Below are positions 1 to 9,200 of a DNA stretch of 64,000 nucleotides, piece after piece. The stretch's first letter is position 1; the number at the start of each line of letters is the position of its first letter. This DNA is from Arthrobacter_H sp030452125 (GTDB lineage Bacteria > Actinomycetota > Actinomycetes > Actinomycetales > Micrococcaceae). Made by a program: the position numbers and the translations under genes. The stretch lies in NCBI GenBank assembly GCA_052379645.1, contig JBQSYU010000003.1, one strand, 5' to 3'. The notes under the pieces are model-generated. The model made no database searches. It saw only the letters and a list, made by a program, of their open reading frames with translations, and was not told the DNA's origin.

Positions 1-2
1 TG

Positions 3-188
3 CAGTTGGACACCGGGATGTCGATGCTCTTCGTCACCCACAACATCGCCTTGGCCCGGCATATCTCCCAACGGCTGGCCGTGTTGCAGCGCGGACTGAT
101 CGTGGATCTGGGCCCCACGGAAGAGGTGCTGAACAACCCGCAGCACGCCTACACCCGTCAGCTGCTCGACCATGTCCCCACGTTCTAA
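3..188 (+). CDS. Peptide ABC transporter ATP-binding protein, C-terminal fragment
   Basis: Only the last ~61 codons are present; the gene begins upstream of the window. The visible part has the H-loop region of an ABC ATPase (MLFVTHNIALARHIS, with the switch histidine) and the tail pattern HAYTRQLLDHVP, which is typical of the C-terminal extension of oligopeptide/dipeptide (DppD/DppF, OppD/OppF) ATPases. It would power uptake of peptides or a similar nickel/peptide-type substrate at the inner face of the membrane. The stop overlaps the region just before the next gene's ribosome-binding site, so the two genes are probably co-transcribed. The substrate cannot be told from this fragment. Confidence 0.85.
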   Translation, partial: QLDTGMSMLFVTHNIALARHISQRLAVLQRGLIVDLGPTEEVLNNPQHAYTRQLLDHVPTF

Positions 189-201
189 GGAAGCTCCCAC
201 C

Positions 202-1419
202 ATGCCCACCGACACCTCGCCAGCGCCTTCACCAGCGGGCGGTTCGGCATCCCTCACCCTGCAATCCCATAACGATGCGGCTCTGCCCGCGGCGGACTTC
301 GCCATGCTGCAGGAGACGTTCGCCAAACACCTCCAGGCCAGCGCCGGCGGGATGTCCTTCTGTGTCTACCGCGAAGGCGCCCCCGTGGCCCGTTTCCATG
401 GGGGCACGACGGTGAAGGCCGGAATGGACCCGGCACCGGGACTGGCCGGCCCGGCCGTCTGGGACGAAAACACCCGTGCCGTGCTGTTCTCGGGAACCAA
501 GGGCCTCGTGGCGACCGTAGCCGCGATCGTCGTCGGCCGCGGCCAACTCGACGTCCGCCGTCCGGTCGCCGACTACTGGCCGGAGTTCGCCGCAGCCGGC
601 AAGGCCGACGTGCCGGTGTCGATGCTGCTGAACCACACGGTCGGGCTGGTCTATGTGGACCCCGAACCCGACGGGGAAAACACCAGGTACGACAACCGGC
701 TCAACGCCTCCATCCTGGCCGCCCAGGCCCCGCTGTGGGAACCGGGGACGAAGGTCGCCTACCATGCGATCACCTATGGGTACCTGATGGCCGAGCTGCT
801 GCTCCGGGCCACCGGCCAGGACATCGGCACCCTCATCCGCGAACTGCTTGCCGAGCCGTTGGGCCTGGACCTGCACCTGGGACTGCCCCCGGAACTCGAC
901 GGAAGGGTCGCGACCATCTTCCGGGCCGATGACTACGCGATCAGCACCTTCCTCAAGGATGCCGAACGACGCCGGATCGTGGACCGGATGTATGCGGGCT
1001 CGCTCACCGGGGAGAAGGACTGCTTCAATTCGGTGGAGATGCGCCGCGGGCAATTGGCTGCCGGCGGAGGGATCGCCACCGCCGAATCCATGGCCAGCCT
1101 CTACTCCCAGCTGGCCGCCCCGGGACAGACCCTGGTGGATCCCACGGCCCTGGCCGACGCCACCGGGACCTGGTCCGAAGGCGTCGACGCGGTCAACGAC
1201 CGTCCGCTGCGCTTCGGCCTCGGCTACGAGCTCGCCGACCCGATCGGCACCTACGGCCCCGTGGCCCCGGCCTTCGGACATTCCGGTGCCGGCGGCGGAC
1301 TCCACGGGGCCTGGCCGGGCAAGAACATCGGCTTCTCCTTCCTGATCAACGAGATGCTCTCCGAGGACCAGGACCGGCGCGTGAAGGACCTGCTGGCGGC
1401 GCTCGCCCGGATCGTCTAG
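202..1419 (+). CDS. Beta-lactamase-fold serine hydrolase (class C / EstB type)
   Basis: A 405-residue protein. The S-x-x-K nucleophile motif of serine beta-lactamases and related esterases is visible as SGTK at about residues 97-100 (LFSGTKGLVAT). A tyrosine motif (YHAITYG) lies near 187 and an HSGAGG loop in the KTG position near 358. Length fits the beta-lactamase/esterase family (Pfam Beta-lactamase), whose members hydrolyse esters, amides or peptides; the real substrate is unknown. No clear signal peptide is seen, so it is probably cytoplasmic. Position 202 is chosen over an upstream ATG at 172 because AAGGAAG lies 8 bases before it and 172 lies inside the preceding gene. Linkage to the peptide transporter suggests a role in using an imported peptide or amide, which is inference. 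Confidence 0.85.
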   Translation: MPTDTSPAPSPAGGSASLTLQSHNDAALPAADFAMLQETFAKHLQASAGGMSFCVYREGAPVARFHGGTTVKAGMDPAPGLAGPAVWDENTRAVLFSGTKGLVATVAAIVVGRGQLDVRRPVADYWPEFAAAGKADVPVSMLLNHTVGLVYVDPEPDGENTRYDNRLNASILAAQAPLWEPGTKVAYHAITYGYLMAELLLRATGQDIGTLIRELLAEPLGLDLHLGLPPELDGRVATIFRADDYAISTFLKDAERRRIVDRMYAGSLTGEKDCFNSVEMRRGQLAAGGGIATAESMASLYSQLAAPGQTLVDPTALADATGTWSEGVDAVNDRPLRFGLGYELADPIGTYGPVAPAFGHSGAGGGLHGAWPGKNIGFSFLINEMLSEDQDRRVKDLLAALARIV

Positions 1420-1463
1420 TCCCGGGGCCGGGGTTTCGCCCGCCGGGGCCCCGGCGCTGCCGC

Positions 1464-1469
1464 TACTGT
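1464..1469 (+). promoter_or_regulatory. -10 element for a leaderless glutaminase mRNA
   Basis: TACTGT is followed by exactly 6 bases and then the ATG at 1476. With the usual 6-7 base distance from -10 to transcription start, the mRNA would begin at the A of the start codon. No ribosome-binding site is present before this ATG, which agrees with leaderless translation. Confidence 0.55.
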
Positions 1470-1475
1470 GTGGGT

Positions 1476-3314
1476 ATGCAATCCCCCATCGAGAGCTACC
1501 TGCGACGGCTGCACACCGAATTGTCGAGCCTGCGCGACGGGACCCCCTACCAGGACATCCCCGCGACCTCCCATGGCAACCCCGACGACTTCGCGATCTG
1601 CCTGGCCACGGTCGACGGCTACGTCTACGAGGTCGGCGATGCCGATACCGAGTTCTCGATCCAATCGGTGTCCAAGCCGTTCACCTACGGCCTGGCCCTG
1701 GAGGACCTGGGCCCGGACGCGGTGGACGAGAAGATCGACGTCGAACCCTCCGGTGATGCCTTCAACGAGATCTCGCTCTCCGAGGGCACCGGCCGGCCGG
1801 CCAACGCGATGATCAACGCCGGGGCCATCGCCGCGACCTCGCTGATCAAGGGCTCGGGCGGACGCCAGGGCTTCGAGAGGATCCTGGCCACCTATTCGGA
1901 TTTCGCCGGCCGGCCGTTGAAGGTCCGCGAATCGATCTACCGCTCGGAGATCCGCACCGGCCACCGCAACCGGGCCATGGCCAACCTGCTGCGCAGCTTC
2001 AACGTCATCGAACACGACCCGGAAAAGGCGCTGCGCAACTACTTCCGCCAATGCTCGGTGATGGTCAACGCCCGGGATCTGGCCCTCATGGCCGCCACCC
2101 TGGCCAACGGCGGCACGCAGCCACTCACCGGCAAGGAGGTCATGGGGATCGATTCGGTCCAGCGGGTGCTTTCGGTGATGATGACCTGCGGCATGTATGA
2201 CGACGCCGGATCGTGGACCAGCGCCGTGGGCATGCCCGCCAAATCCGGGGTCGGCGGCGGCCTGCTGGCGGTCCTTCCCGGCCAGTTGGGCTTGGCGGTC
2301 TATTCCCCGCCGTTGAACGAGCACGGCTCCCCCGTGCGCGGGGTGGCCGCCTCCGAACGCATGGCCGCGGACATGGAACTGCATTTCGTCCGGGCGGCCC
2401 GCATGGGCCGCTCGGTCATCAGCGAACGCTACGACCTGACCGAGGCTCCCTCCGGGGTCCGCCACAACGACGACGCCGCGGCGGTGCTCGAAGAGCACGG
2501 GCACCGGGCGCAGATCCTCGAACTGAACGGGGACCTGCTCTTCGCCGGCGCCGAGTCGATGGTCCGGGCCATCAGTGCGCTGCCCGAAGAGGTGGAGCTG
2601 GTGATCCTGGACGTGCGCCGGATCGACGAGGTCGGGGATGTGGCCCTGACCATGCTCTCCGAGGTGCGCGACGGGCTGGTCGAGGAGAAACGCCGGCTGA
2701 TCCTGATCGAAACCGAGGGGGTCATCGCCGATGCCATGACCGCCGGGCGCAACGACGTCCCCGTCTTCGGCACCCGCAACGACGCGGTGGAGTGGGCCGA
2801 GGAGTGGATCATTGCCCTGCACGGCGGCCCCGGGCTGGTCCCCGACGTCGTACGGCTGCCCGACTTCCCCGCCGTGGGGCCCCTGGAGCCGGAACAGATC
2901 ACTGCCCTTGAAACGCATATGGAGGAACGCACCTACGACGACGGGCAGGTCATACGGCGGGTGGGACAGAAGTTCGGCGGCGTCTATTTCATCCTCTCGG
3001 GCAAGGTGGCCACCACCAGCACCCAACAGGGACACCGGTTCCGCCATGCGACCCTGGGCGCCGGCATGACCTTCGGCGAAATCGCCCTGGGCGGGGACCG
3101 CGGCCAGTCCCTGCGCGTCACGGCCGAGGGGCGGGTCCAGCTCAAGGTACTGCCCGCCGAAGCCATCGCCCACCTCGAGGCCGATGATCCGTCGTTGGCC
3201 CTCTCCTTCTGGAAGGCGGTGGCCCGCGACGCCTACACCCGCGTGGAGCAGAGCTTCCGCGAGGCAGCCGTGCGCGAACGCGACCAGACCTTCCACGACG
3301 AAACGAACCGCTGA
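1476..3314 (+). CDS. glsA: Glutaminase A with C-terminal STAS and cyclic-nucleotide-binding domains
   Basis: A 612-residue protein. The first ~310 residues are a serine-dependent glutaminase (L-glutamine to glutamate plus ammonia) with the S-x-x-K pair in SVSKPF at about 64-67, plus the family blocks NAMINAGAIA and SGVGGGLL. Residues ~330-430 resemble a STAS domain (ILELNGDLLFAGAE, LVILDVRRIDEVGDVAL). Residues ~480-600 resemble a cNMP-binding/CAP_ED domain (GGVYFILSGKVA, FGEIALGGDRGQSLRV). The enzyme alone is normally ~310 residues, so the tail is regulatory and may tie activity to cAMP or to a partner; that is inference. Start 1476 is preferred to the GTG at 1470 because of the -10 placement. 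Confidence 0.9.
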   Translation: MQSPIESYLRRLHTELSSLRDGTPYQDIPATSHGNPDDFAICLATVDGYVYEVGDADTEFSIQSVSKPFTYGLALEDLGPDAVDEKIDVEPSGDAFNEISLSEGTGRPANAMINAGAIAATSLIKGSGGRQGFERILATYSDFAGRPLKVRESIYRSEIRTGHRNRAMANLLRSFNVIEHDPEKALRNYFRQCSVMVNARDLALMAATLANGGTQPLTGKEVMGIDSVQRVLSVMMTCGMYDDAGSWTSAVGMPAKSGVGGGLLAVLPGQLGLAVYSPPLNEHGSPVRGVAASERMAADMELHFVRAARMGRSVISERYDLTEAPSGVRHNDDAAAVLEEHGHRAQILELNGDLLFAGAESMVRAISALPEEVELVILDVRRIDEVGDVALTMLSEVRDGLVEEKRRLILIETEGVIADAMTAGRNDVPVFGTRNDAVEWAEEWIIALHGGPGLVPDVVRLPDFPAVGPLEPEQITALETHMEERTYDDGQVIRRVGQKFGGVYFILSGKVATTSTQQGHRFRHATLGAGMTFGEIALGGDRGQSLRVTAEGRVQLKVLPAEAIAHLEADDPSLALSFWKAVARDAYTRVEQSFREAAVRERDQTFHDETNR

Positions 3315-3354
3315 AGGGCCGACCCGACCCGCTGGCGTCGTTCCCCAGGACACA

Positions 3355-3391
3355 TTATTTCTTAAATTCCATAGGTCTTTGATATAAATAA
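3355..3391 (+). promoter_or_regulatory. AT-rich promoter and inverted repeat before marR
   Basis: This is one of the most AT-rich spots in the window. TATAAA at 3383-3388 is followed by 6 bases and the marR ATG at 3395, the leaderless geometry seen elsewhere here. TTATTT (3355-3360) and AAATAA (3386-3391) form a spaced inverted repeat flanking the core promoter, a plausible site for autorepression by the MarR product. Confidence 0.45.
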
Positions 3392-3394
3392 CTT

Positions 3395-3859
3395 ATGCAA
3401 AACATGACGCGGGCCCCCGAGCCGGAGGAAATCTCCGACGTGGCCGGGCTGCTGGAGGAACTCTTCCGACTCTCCCGGCGGCTGACCCCACCCGGGAACT
3501 ACTCGTTGACCGTCTACTCGGCGTTGGCCTCGCTCAAACGCCATGGAGACGCCCGCCTGACGGCACTGGCCGCCCATGAGGGCGTCAGCCAGCCCTCGAT
3601 GACCCAGGCCGTCGGCCGGCTCAAACGCGAAGGCCTGGTCCAGCAGGTCCCCGATCCCAGCGATGGTCGAGCCGTCCTGATTTCGATCACGGACACCGGC
3701 CTGGCAGCCCTGGCCGCCCGGAGCCAACGCCGCAGCGAAGGCGTCGCCGAGCTGCTGGCCGCACTGGATGCCACCGATCAGCATTCGATCATCGCCGCGA
3801 CCGGGGCCCTGCGCCGGCTCATCGACGCAGCCCCCGACCAACGCCCCGACGGCAAATAA
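3395..3859 (+). CDS. MarR family transcriptional regulator
   Basis: A 154-residue protein with the winged-helix layout of MarR: a helical N-terminus for dimerisation, a recognition helix in GVSQPSMTQAVGRLKREGLV (about 67-86) and a beta-wing at PDPSDGRAVLISITDTG, followed by dimerisation helices. MarR proteins usually repress a neighbouring efflux gene and are released by small aromatic ligands. The MFS gene starts 42 bases after the stop in the same direction, so the two probably form one autoregulated operon. No ribosome-binding site is visible, in keeping with the -10 six bases before the ATG. Confidence 0.9.
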   Translation: MQNMTRAPEPEEISDVAGLLEELFRLSRRLTPPGNYSLTVYSALASLKRHGDARLTALAAHEGVSQPSMTQAVGRLKREGLVQQVPDPSDGRAVLISITDTGLAALAARSQRRSEGVAELLAALDATDQHSIIAATGALRRLIDAAPDQRPDGK

Positions 3860-3901
3860 GCACAGCACCAACCCATCCCATATCCCTCGATTGGAGCACC
3901 G

Positions 3902-5683
3902 ATGACCGGAGCACCAACGACCAGCCCTTCCCGGCCGGCCAGTCCCTTCAAACAACCCAAAGCCGTCTGGGTGCTGGCCTTCGCCTGCGTCGTCTCCTTC
4001 ATGGGGATCGGCCTGGTGGACCCCATCCTCCCCGCCATTTCCGAACAGCTGGAGGCCTCGCCCAGCCAGGTGACGCTGCTGTTCACCAGCTACCTGCTGG
4101 TTACCGCCGTCGCGATGCTCTTCACCGGGTGGATCTCCAGCCACATCGGGGCCAAACGCACCCTGGTCTACGGCCTGACGATCATCGTCATCTTCGCCGC
4201 CCTGGCCGGCTTCTCCGGGTCCATCGACGGCATCGTGGGCTTCCGCGCCGGGTGGGGTGTCGGCAACGCGATGTTCATCGCCACCTCGTTGGCGGTCATC
4301 GTGGCCTCGGCCAGCGGCGGCTTCGTCGGGGCCATCGTGCTCTACGAGGCGGCCCTGGGCCTGGGCATGGCCGCCGGGCCGCTGGTTGGCGGCCTGCTGG
4401 GCTCCATCTCCTGGCGCGGCCCCTTCTTCGGGGTCGCCGGCCTGATGCTCATCGCCCTGATCGCCACCATCGTGCTGGTGGAGCCCACGCCCAAACCCGT
4501 GAAGAAGACCTCCATCCTGGATCCGCTGAAGGCCCTGCGCCACCGCGGTCTGCTGACCATGTCGCTGATGGCCCTGTTCTACAACTGGGCGTTCTTCACC
4601 GTGCTGGGCTACGCCCCCTTCCCGATGGGCCTAGACGCGATCCACCTGGGCTTCGTGTTCTTCGGCTGGGGTGTCCTGGTCGCCGGGTTCTCCGTCTTCG
4701 GGGCCCCCTGGCTGCAGCGCAAGCTCGGCATCGCCGGCACCTTGTACATGAACCTCTCGCTCTTCGCCGTGACGATCCTGATCATCGGCATCTGGGTGCA
4801 CAACACCTCGGTGCTCATTCCGGCGGTCATCGCCACCGGCATCTTCATCGGCATCAACAACACGGTTACCACGCAGGCCGTCATGACCGTCTCACCGGTC
4901 GAACGCTCCGTCGCCTCGGCCGCCTACGGCTTCGTCCGCTTCATCGGCGGCGGCCTGGCCCCGCTGGCCGCCGGCAAACTGGTGGAGCACTACAACATGC
5001 ATGTGCCCTTCATCCTCGGCGCCGTGGCCCTGGTCATCGGCCTGGTCATCCTGATGTCGGGACATAAGCTCCTCCGCAAGGCCGAAGAAGCACAAGCCGC
5101 CGATACAGCGGCGGCAGGCTCCACCGGGGAACCGGGTCTCGAAGCACCCGAAGACGCCCTGGCCATTGCCGACCGCCGGATCATCCCCGTCGAACATGCA
5201 GCCACCGCCGTCGTCCCCGAAGGGCTCCAGGGAGCCGTCGTGGCGGCCATCGGCTCCTCCGACTCCGCCGACCGGATCGTGGACAAGGCCCTGCGGGTCG
5301 CCGCCGCCGCGAAACTTCGGGTCGACGTGATCCACGTCCTGGAATCGGTCATCGCCAGTGATGCAGCAATCGACGGCGAGGACCTGGACACGGCGTCGGC
5401 AGCCGTGCGCGCCCAGTTGGATCGCCTCGCCGCCGCAGGCGTCGGCGCCGCCGGATACGTGTTGGGCACCGGGCCGGGCCGCCCCGAGGACCATGCCGGT
5501 GCCGGACGAGCGGTGGCCGAATATGCCAACCGCATCCAAGCCAGGTCCCTGGTCATCGGGGCCCCGACCCATGGCGGGCTCTCCGCGCTCATGGACGCCT
5601 CCGCCAGCCAGGAGATCTGGCGTACCGCCCACACGGATGTCACCATCGTGAACCCGGAGGCGGCGCAGCCCGTCGGGCCCTGA
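3902..5683 (+). CDS. MFS efflux transporter fused to a C-terminal universal stress protein domain
   Basis: A 593-residue protein. Residues ~15-390 are a 12-helix major facilitator transporter of the drug-efflux type (first helix VLAFACVVSFMGIGLVDPIL; later hydrophobic helices such as YLLVTAVAMLFTGWI). After a hydrophilic linker (~390-440), residues ~445-590 look like a UspA domain: beta-alpha start LQGAVVAAIGSSDSADRIVDKAL, central VDVIHVLE, and the late loop SLVIGAPTHGGLSALMDAS in place of the usual G-2x-G-9x-G(S/T) nucleotide loop. The G-rich loop is only partly conserved, so ATP binding is uncertain. Drug efflux under MarR control is the likely role; the Usp domain may sense energy or stress. 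AGC-rich GGAG lies just upstream of the ATG. Confidence 0.88.
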   Translation: MTGAPTTSPSRPASPFKQPKAVWVLAFACVVSFMGIGLVDPILPAISEQLEASPSQVTLLFTSYLLVTAVAMLFTGWISSHIGAKRTLVYGLTIIVIFAALAGFSGSIDGIVGFRAGWGVGNAMFIATSLAVIVASASGGFVGAIVLYEAALGLGMAAGPLVGGLLGSISWRGPFFGVAGLMLIALIATIVLVEPTPKPVKKTSILDPLKALRHRGLLTMSLMALFYNWAFFTVLGYAPFPMGLDAIHLGFVFFGWGVLVAGFSVFGAPWLQRKLGIAGTLYMNLSLFAVTILIIGIWVHNTSVLIPAVIATGIFIGINNTVTTQAVMTVSPVERSVASAAYGFVRFIGGGLAPLAAGKLVEHYNMHVPFILGAVALVIGLVILMSGHKLLRKAEEAQAADTAAAGSTGEPGLEAPEDALAIADRRIIPVEHAATAVVPEGLQGAVVAAIGSSDSADRIVDKALRVAAAAKLRVDVIHVLESVIASDAAIDGEDLDTASAAVRAQLDRLAAAGVGAAGYVLGTGPGRPEDHAGAGRAVAEYANRIQARSLVIGAPTHGGLSALMDASASQEIWRTAHTDVTIVNPEAAQPVGP

Positions 5684-5802
5684 CCGGGTCTTGCACGATT
5701 CCGTTGGCCCGTCCGGCACCTGGTGCCGGGCGGGCCTTCGCCGTCCCCTGCCGCCGCGGTGCCTGCGGCAGCCCTGGCGGACCGGCAGGCGGGGACAAGA
5801 AC

Positions 5803-5991
5803 CTAGCCGGCCGTGGACTCCGCGTGCCTGCGACGGATCAGTGTCAGCCGCAGGACGGACAGGGCCACGGCCAGGGCCAGGCACGGCAGCATATAGGCAA
5901 CGAGGTCCGCATCCGTGGCCAGCGAGACGGCGCCGAGGGCGATGGTCGCGACCATGAACACCCAGGCCAAGGGGGTGATGATCTTCAGCAT
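5803..5991 (-). CDS. Small two-helix membrane protein
   Basis: A 62-residue protein with two hydrophobic segments (LAWVFMVATIALGAVSLA, about 8-25, and VAYMLPCLALAVALSVLRL, about 31-49) and a basic C-terminus (RLTLIRRRHAE) that would sit in the cytoplasm. A strong ribosome-binding site (GGGGAGGAG) stands 7 bases before the ATG at 5991, which is the main support for it being a real gene. I do not recognise a family. It stands alone between two plus-strand genes. Confidence 0.65.
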   Translation of the reverse strand: MLKIITPLAWVFMVATIALGAVSLATDADLVAYMLPCLALAVALSVLRLTLIRRRHAESTAG

Positions 5992-6205
5992 GGCCCGCTC
6001 CTCCCCAGGATTCCATTGGTCCCTTCCCGGGCCCTGGGCGGGCTTGCTGCCCGGTGACCCGGCGGTTGTCCTGTCCGGCCACCGTAGGTTCCCCGCAACG
6101 CGGAGCACAAGAGGCACGTGCCTGGTTCCCGAAGCGTCGGTCGGCACTGTTAGATTCGAGCCCTGTCCGTTGGTAGGTCCGCGGCTGAGATGAGAAGGAG
6201 TGTGG

Positions 6206-9200
6206 ATGTTCCTGCTGGATGCCGTGGAGGCCACCGAGCCGCCACCCTTGGTTTTCTCGGCTTCCGATCTGGTCACGGCCAGCGAATGCGAATACCAGAG
6301 TCTGTATAAACTCGACGTCAAACTGGGCCGCCGCGAGAAACCAGACTTCCCCGAGGACGCCATGGCATCCCGCGCCGCGGACCTCGGTGATGTCCACGAA
6401 CAACGGGTCCTGGAGCAGCTGGAACACACCCACGGTCCCTGGGACCAGGCCAGCGGCACGGGGGTCCGCCGGATCAACAAGGCCCCCACCATGGACCGGG
6501 CCACGCTTGAACGGCTGGCTGCCGACACCACCGAGGCCCTCACCCTCGGGGCCGACGTCGTTTTCCAGGCCACCTTCTTCGACGGCGAATTCCTCGGGTT
6601 CGCCGACTTCATCGTCCGCGGGGCCGACGGCCGCTACGCCGTCTGGGACTCGAAACTGGCCCGCCATGCCCGGGTCACCGCACTGCTGCAACTGGCCACC
6701 TACGGGGACCAGCTCGAACGTCTGGGATTCGACCCCTCCCCGGTGGCGACCCTGGTGCTGGGCGACCTCGAACACAGCGACCATCCGATGCCCGATCTGC
6801 TGCCCGCCTACCGCGAGCTCCGGACGCGTTTTCGCCGGCTGACCGCCGAACACCGCGCCGCGGGGACCACCGTTGACTGGAACCGTCCCGGACTGCGGCG
6901 GTGCGGGACCTGTGATTACTGTGCCGAACAGGTCGCCGCCCACGATGACCTGCTGCTCATCGGCGGCATGACTGCGGCACGACGGCGGACCCTGATGGCC
7001 GAGGGCATCACCACCATGCATCAACTCGCCGAGCAGCCGGCCCCCGCCGGAGAGGACCCGGATTCGGGTCTGGGCCGTCTCCGCGAACAAGCCAGGGCCC
7101 AGACCGGGCTGATGGAATTCGACGGGTCCGCCAGCGTCGGGGAGCACACGGTCTCCTACCGTGTGCAGCCCACCCATGCCATCGGCGAGCTACCGGCCCC
7201 CAGCGACGGCGACATCTTCTTCGACTTCGAGGGCGACCCGCTCTGGCAGGACCCCGAAACCGGCACCTGGGGTATCGAGTATCTCTTCGGCGTCATCGAA
7301 CACGACACCGGCACCCCCGTCTTCCGCCCGTTCTGGGCGCATTCCCGCGCCGGGGAGAAACGGGCGTTCCTGGACTTCCTGGACTATATCCAACAACGCC
7401 GTCAGCGGTGGCCCGACCTGCACGTCTACCACTACGCCCCCTACGAGAAGTCTGCGCTGCGCAACCTCTCGGTCCGGCACACCGCCGGGGAAGACACCGT
7501 GGATGCCTGGCTGCGCGAGTCCCTGCTGGTGGACCTGTATGACACCGTCCGCCATTCGGTGCGCATCTCGGAAAGCTCCTATTCGATCAAGAAGCTCGAA
7601 CCGCTCTACATGGGCGCCGATGGCCCGCGGGACGGAGTCACCAACGCGGGGGCCTCGGTCGTGGCCTATGCGATCTACGCCGCCGACCGCGAGGCCGGGA
7701 ACACCGAGGCCGCCGCATCGACCCTGGCCTCGATCTCCGCCTATAACGAATACGACTGCCTCTCCACGCTGCGCCTGCGTGATTGGCTGCTCTCACTGGC
7801 CGCCGACGAGCCGACCCCCGACCCGTCGCCCGGCACGGCCACCGGCGTCCTGCCCGGCACCGGGGCCCCGGCACCGGACGCGTATGAGCCCAGCGCCGAG
7901 GAACTGAGGCTGCAGTCCTATCTGGAGCTCGACGCCGATTTCTCATCCCTTCCGGACACGGACCGCCCGGCGGCACGGGCCGACCACGCCGCAGTGGCCA
8001 TGGTCGCCGCCGCCACCGGCTACCACCGGCGCGAGGACAAGCAGTTCTGGTGGGGCCACTTCGACCGGCTCGAATCCCCCACCGAGGACTGGGCCGAAAC
8101 CCGGGGAGTCTTCCTCGTGGACTCCGCCGAAGTCCTCGAGGACTGGACCCGGCCACCGCGCGCCCGCACCGAACGCCGCGTCCTGGAACTGACCGGAACC
8201 GCCTCCGACGGAACCGATCTGCGCCCCGGCACCAACTGGTTCCGCATGTATGGTCCCCCCGTCCCCTCCGGCGCCGACGTCCCGGTCGATGCCGAGGGCC
8301 ATCCGGTCCCCGCGGCGCGGGGCGGGATCTTCGACACCGCATTATTGTCGGTGGAGGTCAGCGGCCACGCCACGGTCCTCACGGTCGCCGAGAAATCCAG
8401 CGGGAGGATCCCCCCGTACCCGCAGACACCCATGGCACTGACCCCGGGGCGGCCCATCATGACCGTCAGCATCCGCGAATCGTTGGCGGAGCTGGCCCGC
8501 CAGGTCGGCTCCACCCTGGTGGTGCCCTCCCCCACCTCGGACCCGGGTGAGGCCCTGCCGGTGATCACCACCCCGCCGAAACTGCCCCACCACCCGGGGC
8601 TGGATATCCTGCGCCGGTCCACCCCGCGGCTGGCCAGTCTGGACGGCCTTCCCGCGGTCACCGTCGATGACGAAGGCCGGGGGGACCATATCGGGGCGAT
8701 CACCGAGGCCGTCGCCGACCTGGATCGCTCCTATCTGGCCGTCCAGGGCCCTCCCGGGACCGGCAAGACCCATGTCGGCTCCCATGTCATCGCCGCCTTG
8801 CTGGACCGCGGCTGGAAGATCGGGGTGGTCGGCCAATCCCATGCGGTCGTGGAGAACATGCTCGGAGCGGCCATCAGCAAGGCGGGGGTCGATCCGGAGC
8901 GGGTGGCCAAGAAGCCCAAGGACCCCCTCGTCCCCTCCCCCTGGTCGGTGACCGATGACAAGAAGTTCGCCGCCCTCCTCGAGTCCGAGGGCGGGGCGCT
9001 GATCGGCGGGACGGCCTGGACGATGACCGGAAAACAGGTTCCCGCCGGCTGCCTGGACCTGCTGGTGATCGACGAAGCCGGTCAGTATTCACTGGCCAAT
9101 ACGCTCGCCGTCGCCCGGGCCGCGGACCGTTTGCTGCTGCTCGGTGATCCGCGGCAGCTGCCCCAGGTCACCCAGGGGACCCACCCCGAACCCGTCGACG

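Noticed and set aside
1416..3353. 645-codon minus-strand open frame opposite the glutaminase gene
   Set aside because: Same antisense effect; no motif and no ribosome-binding site, and it covers the promoter of the next gene.
4892..7177. 761-codon minus-strand open frame
   Set aside because: Spans parts of two plus-strand genes and a small minus-strand gene in another frame; low-complexity translation.
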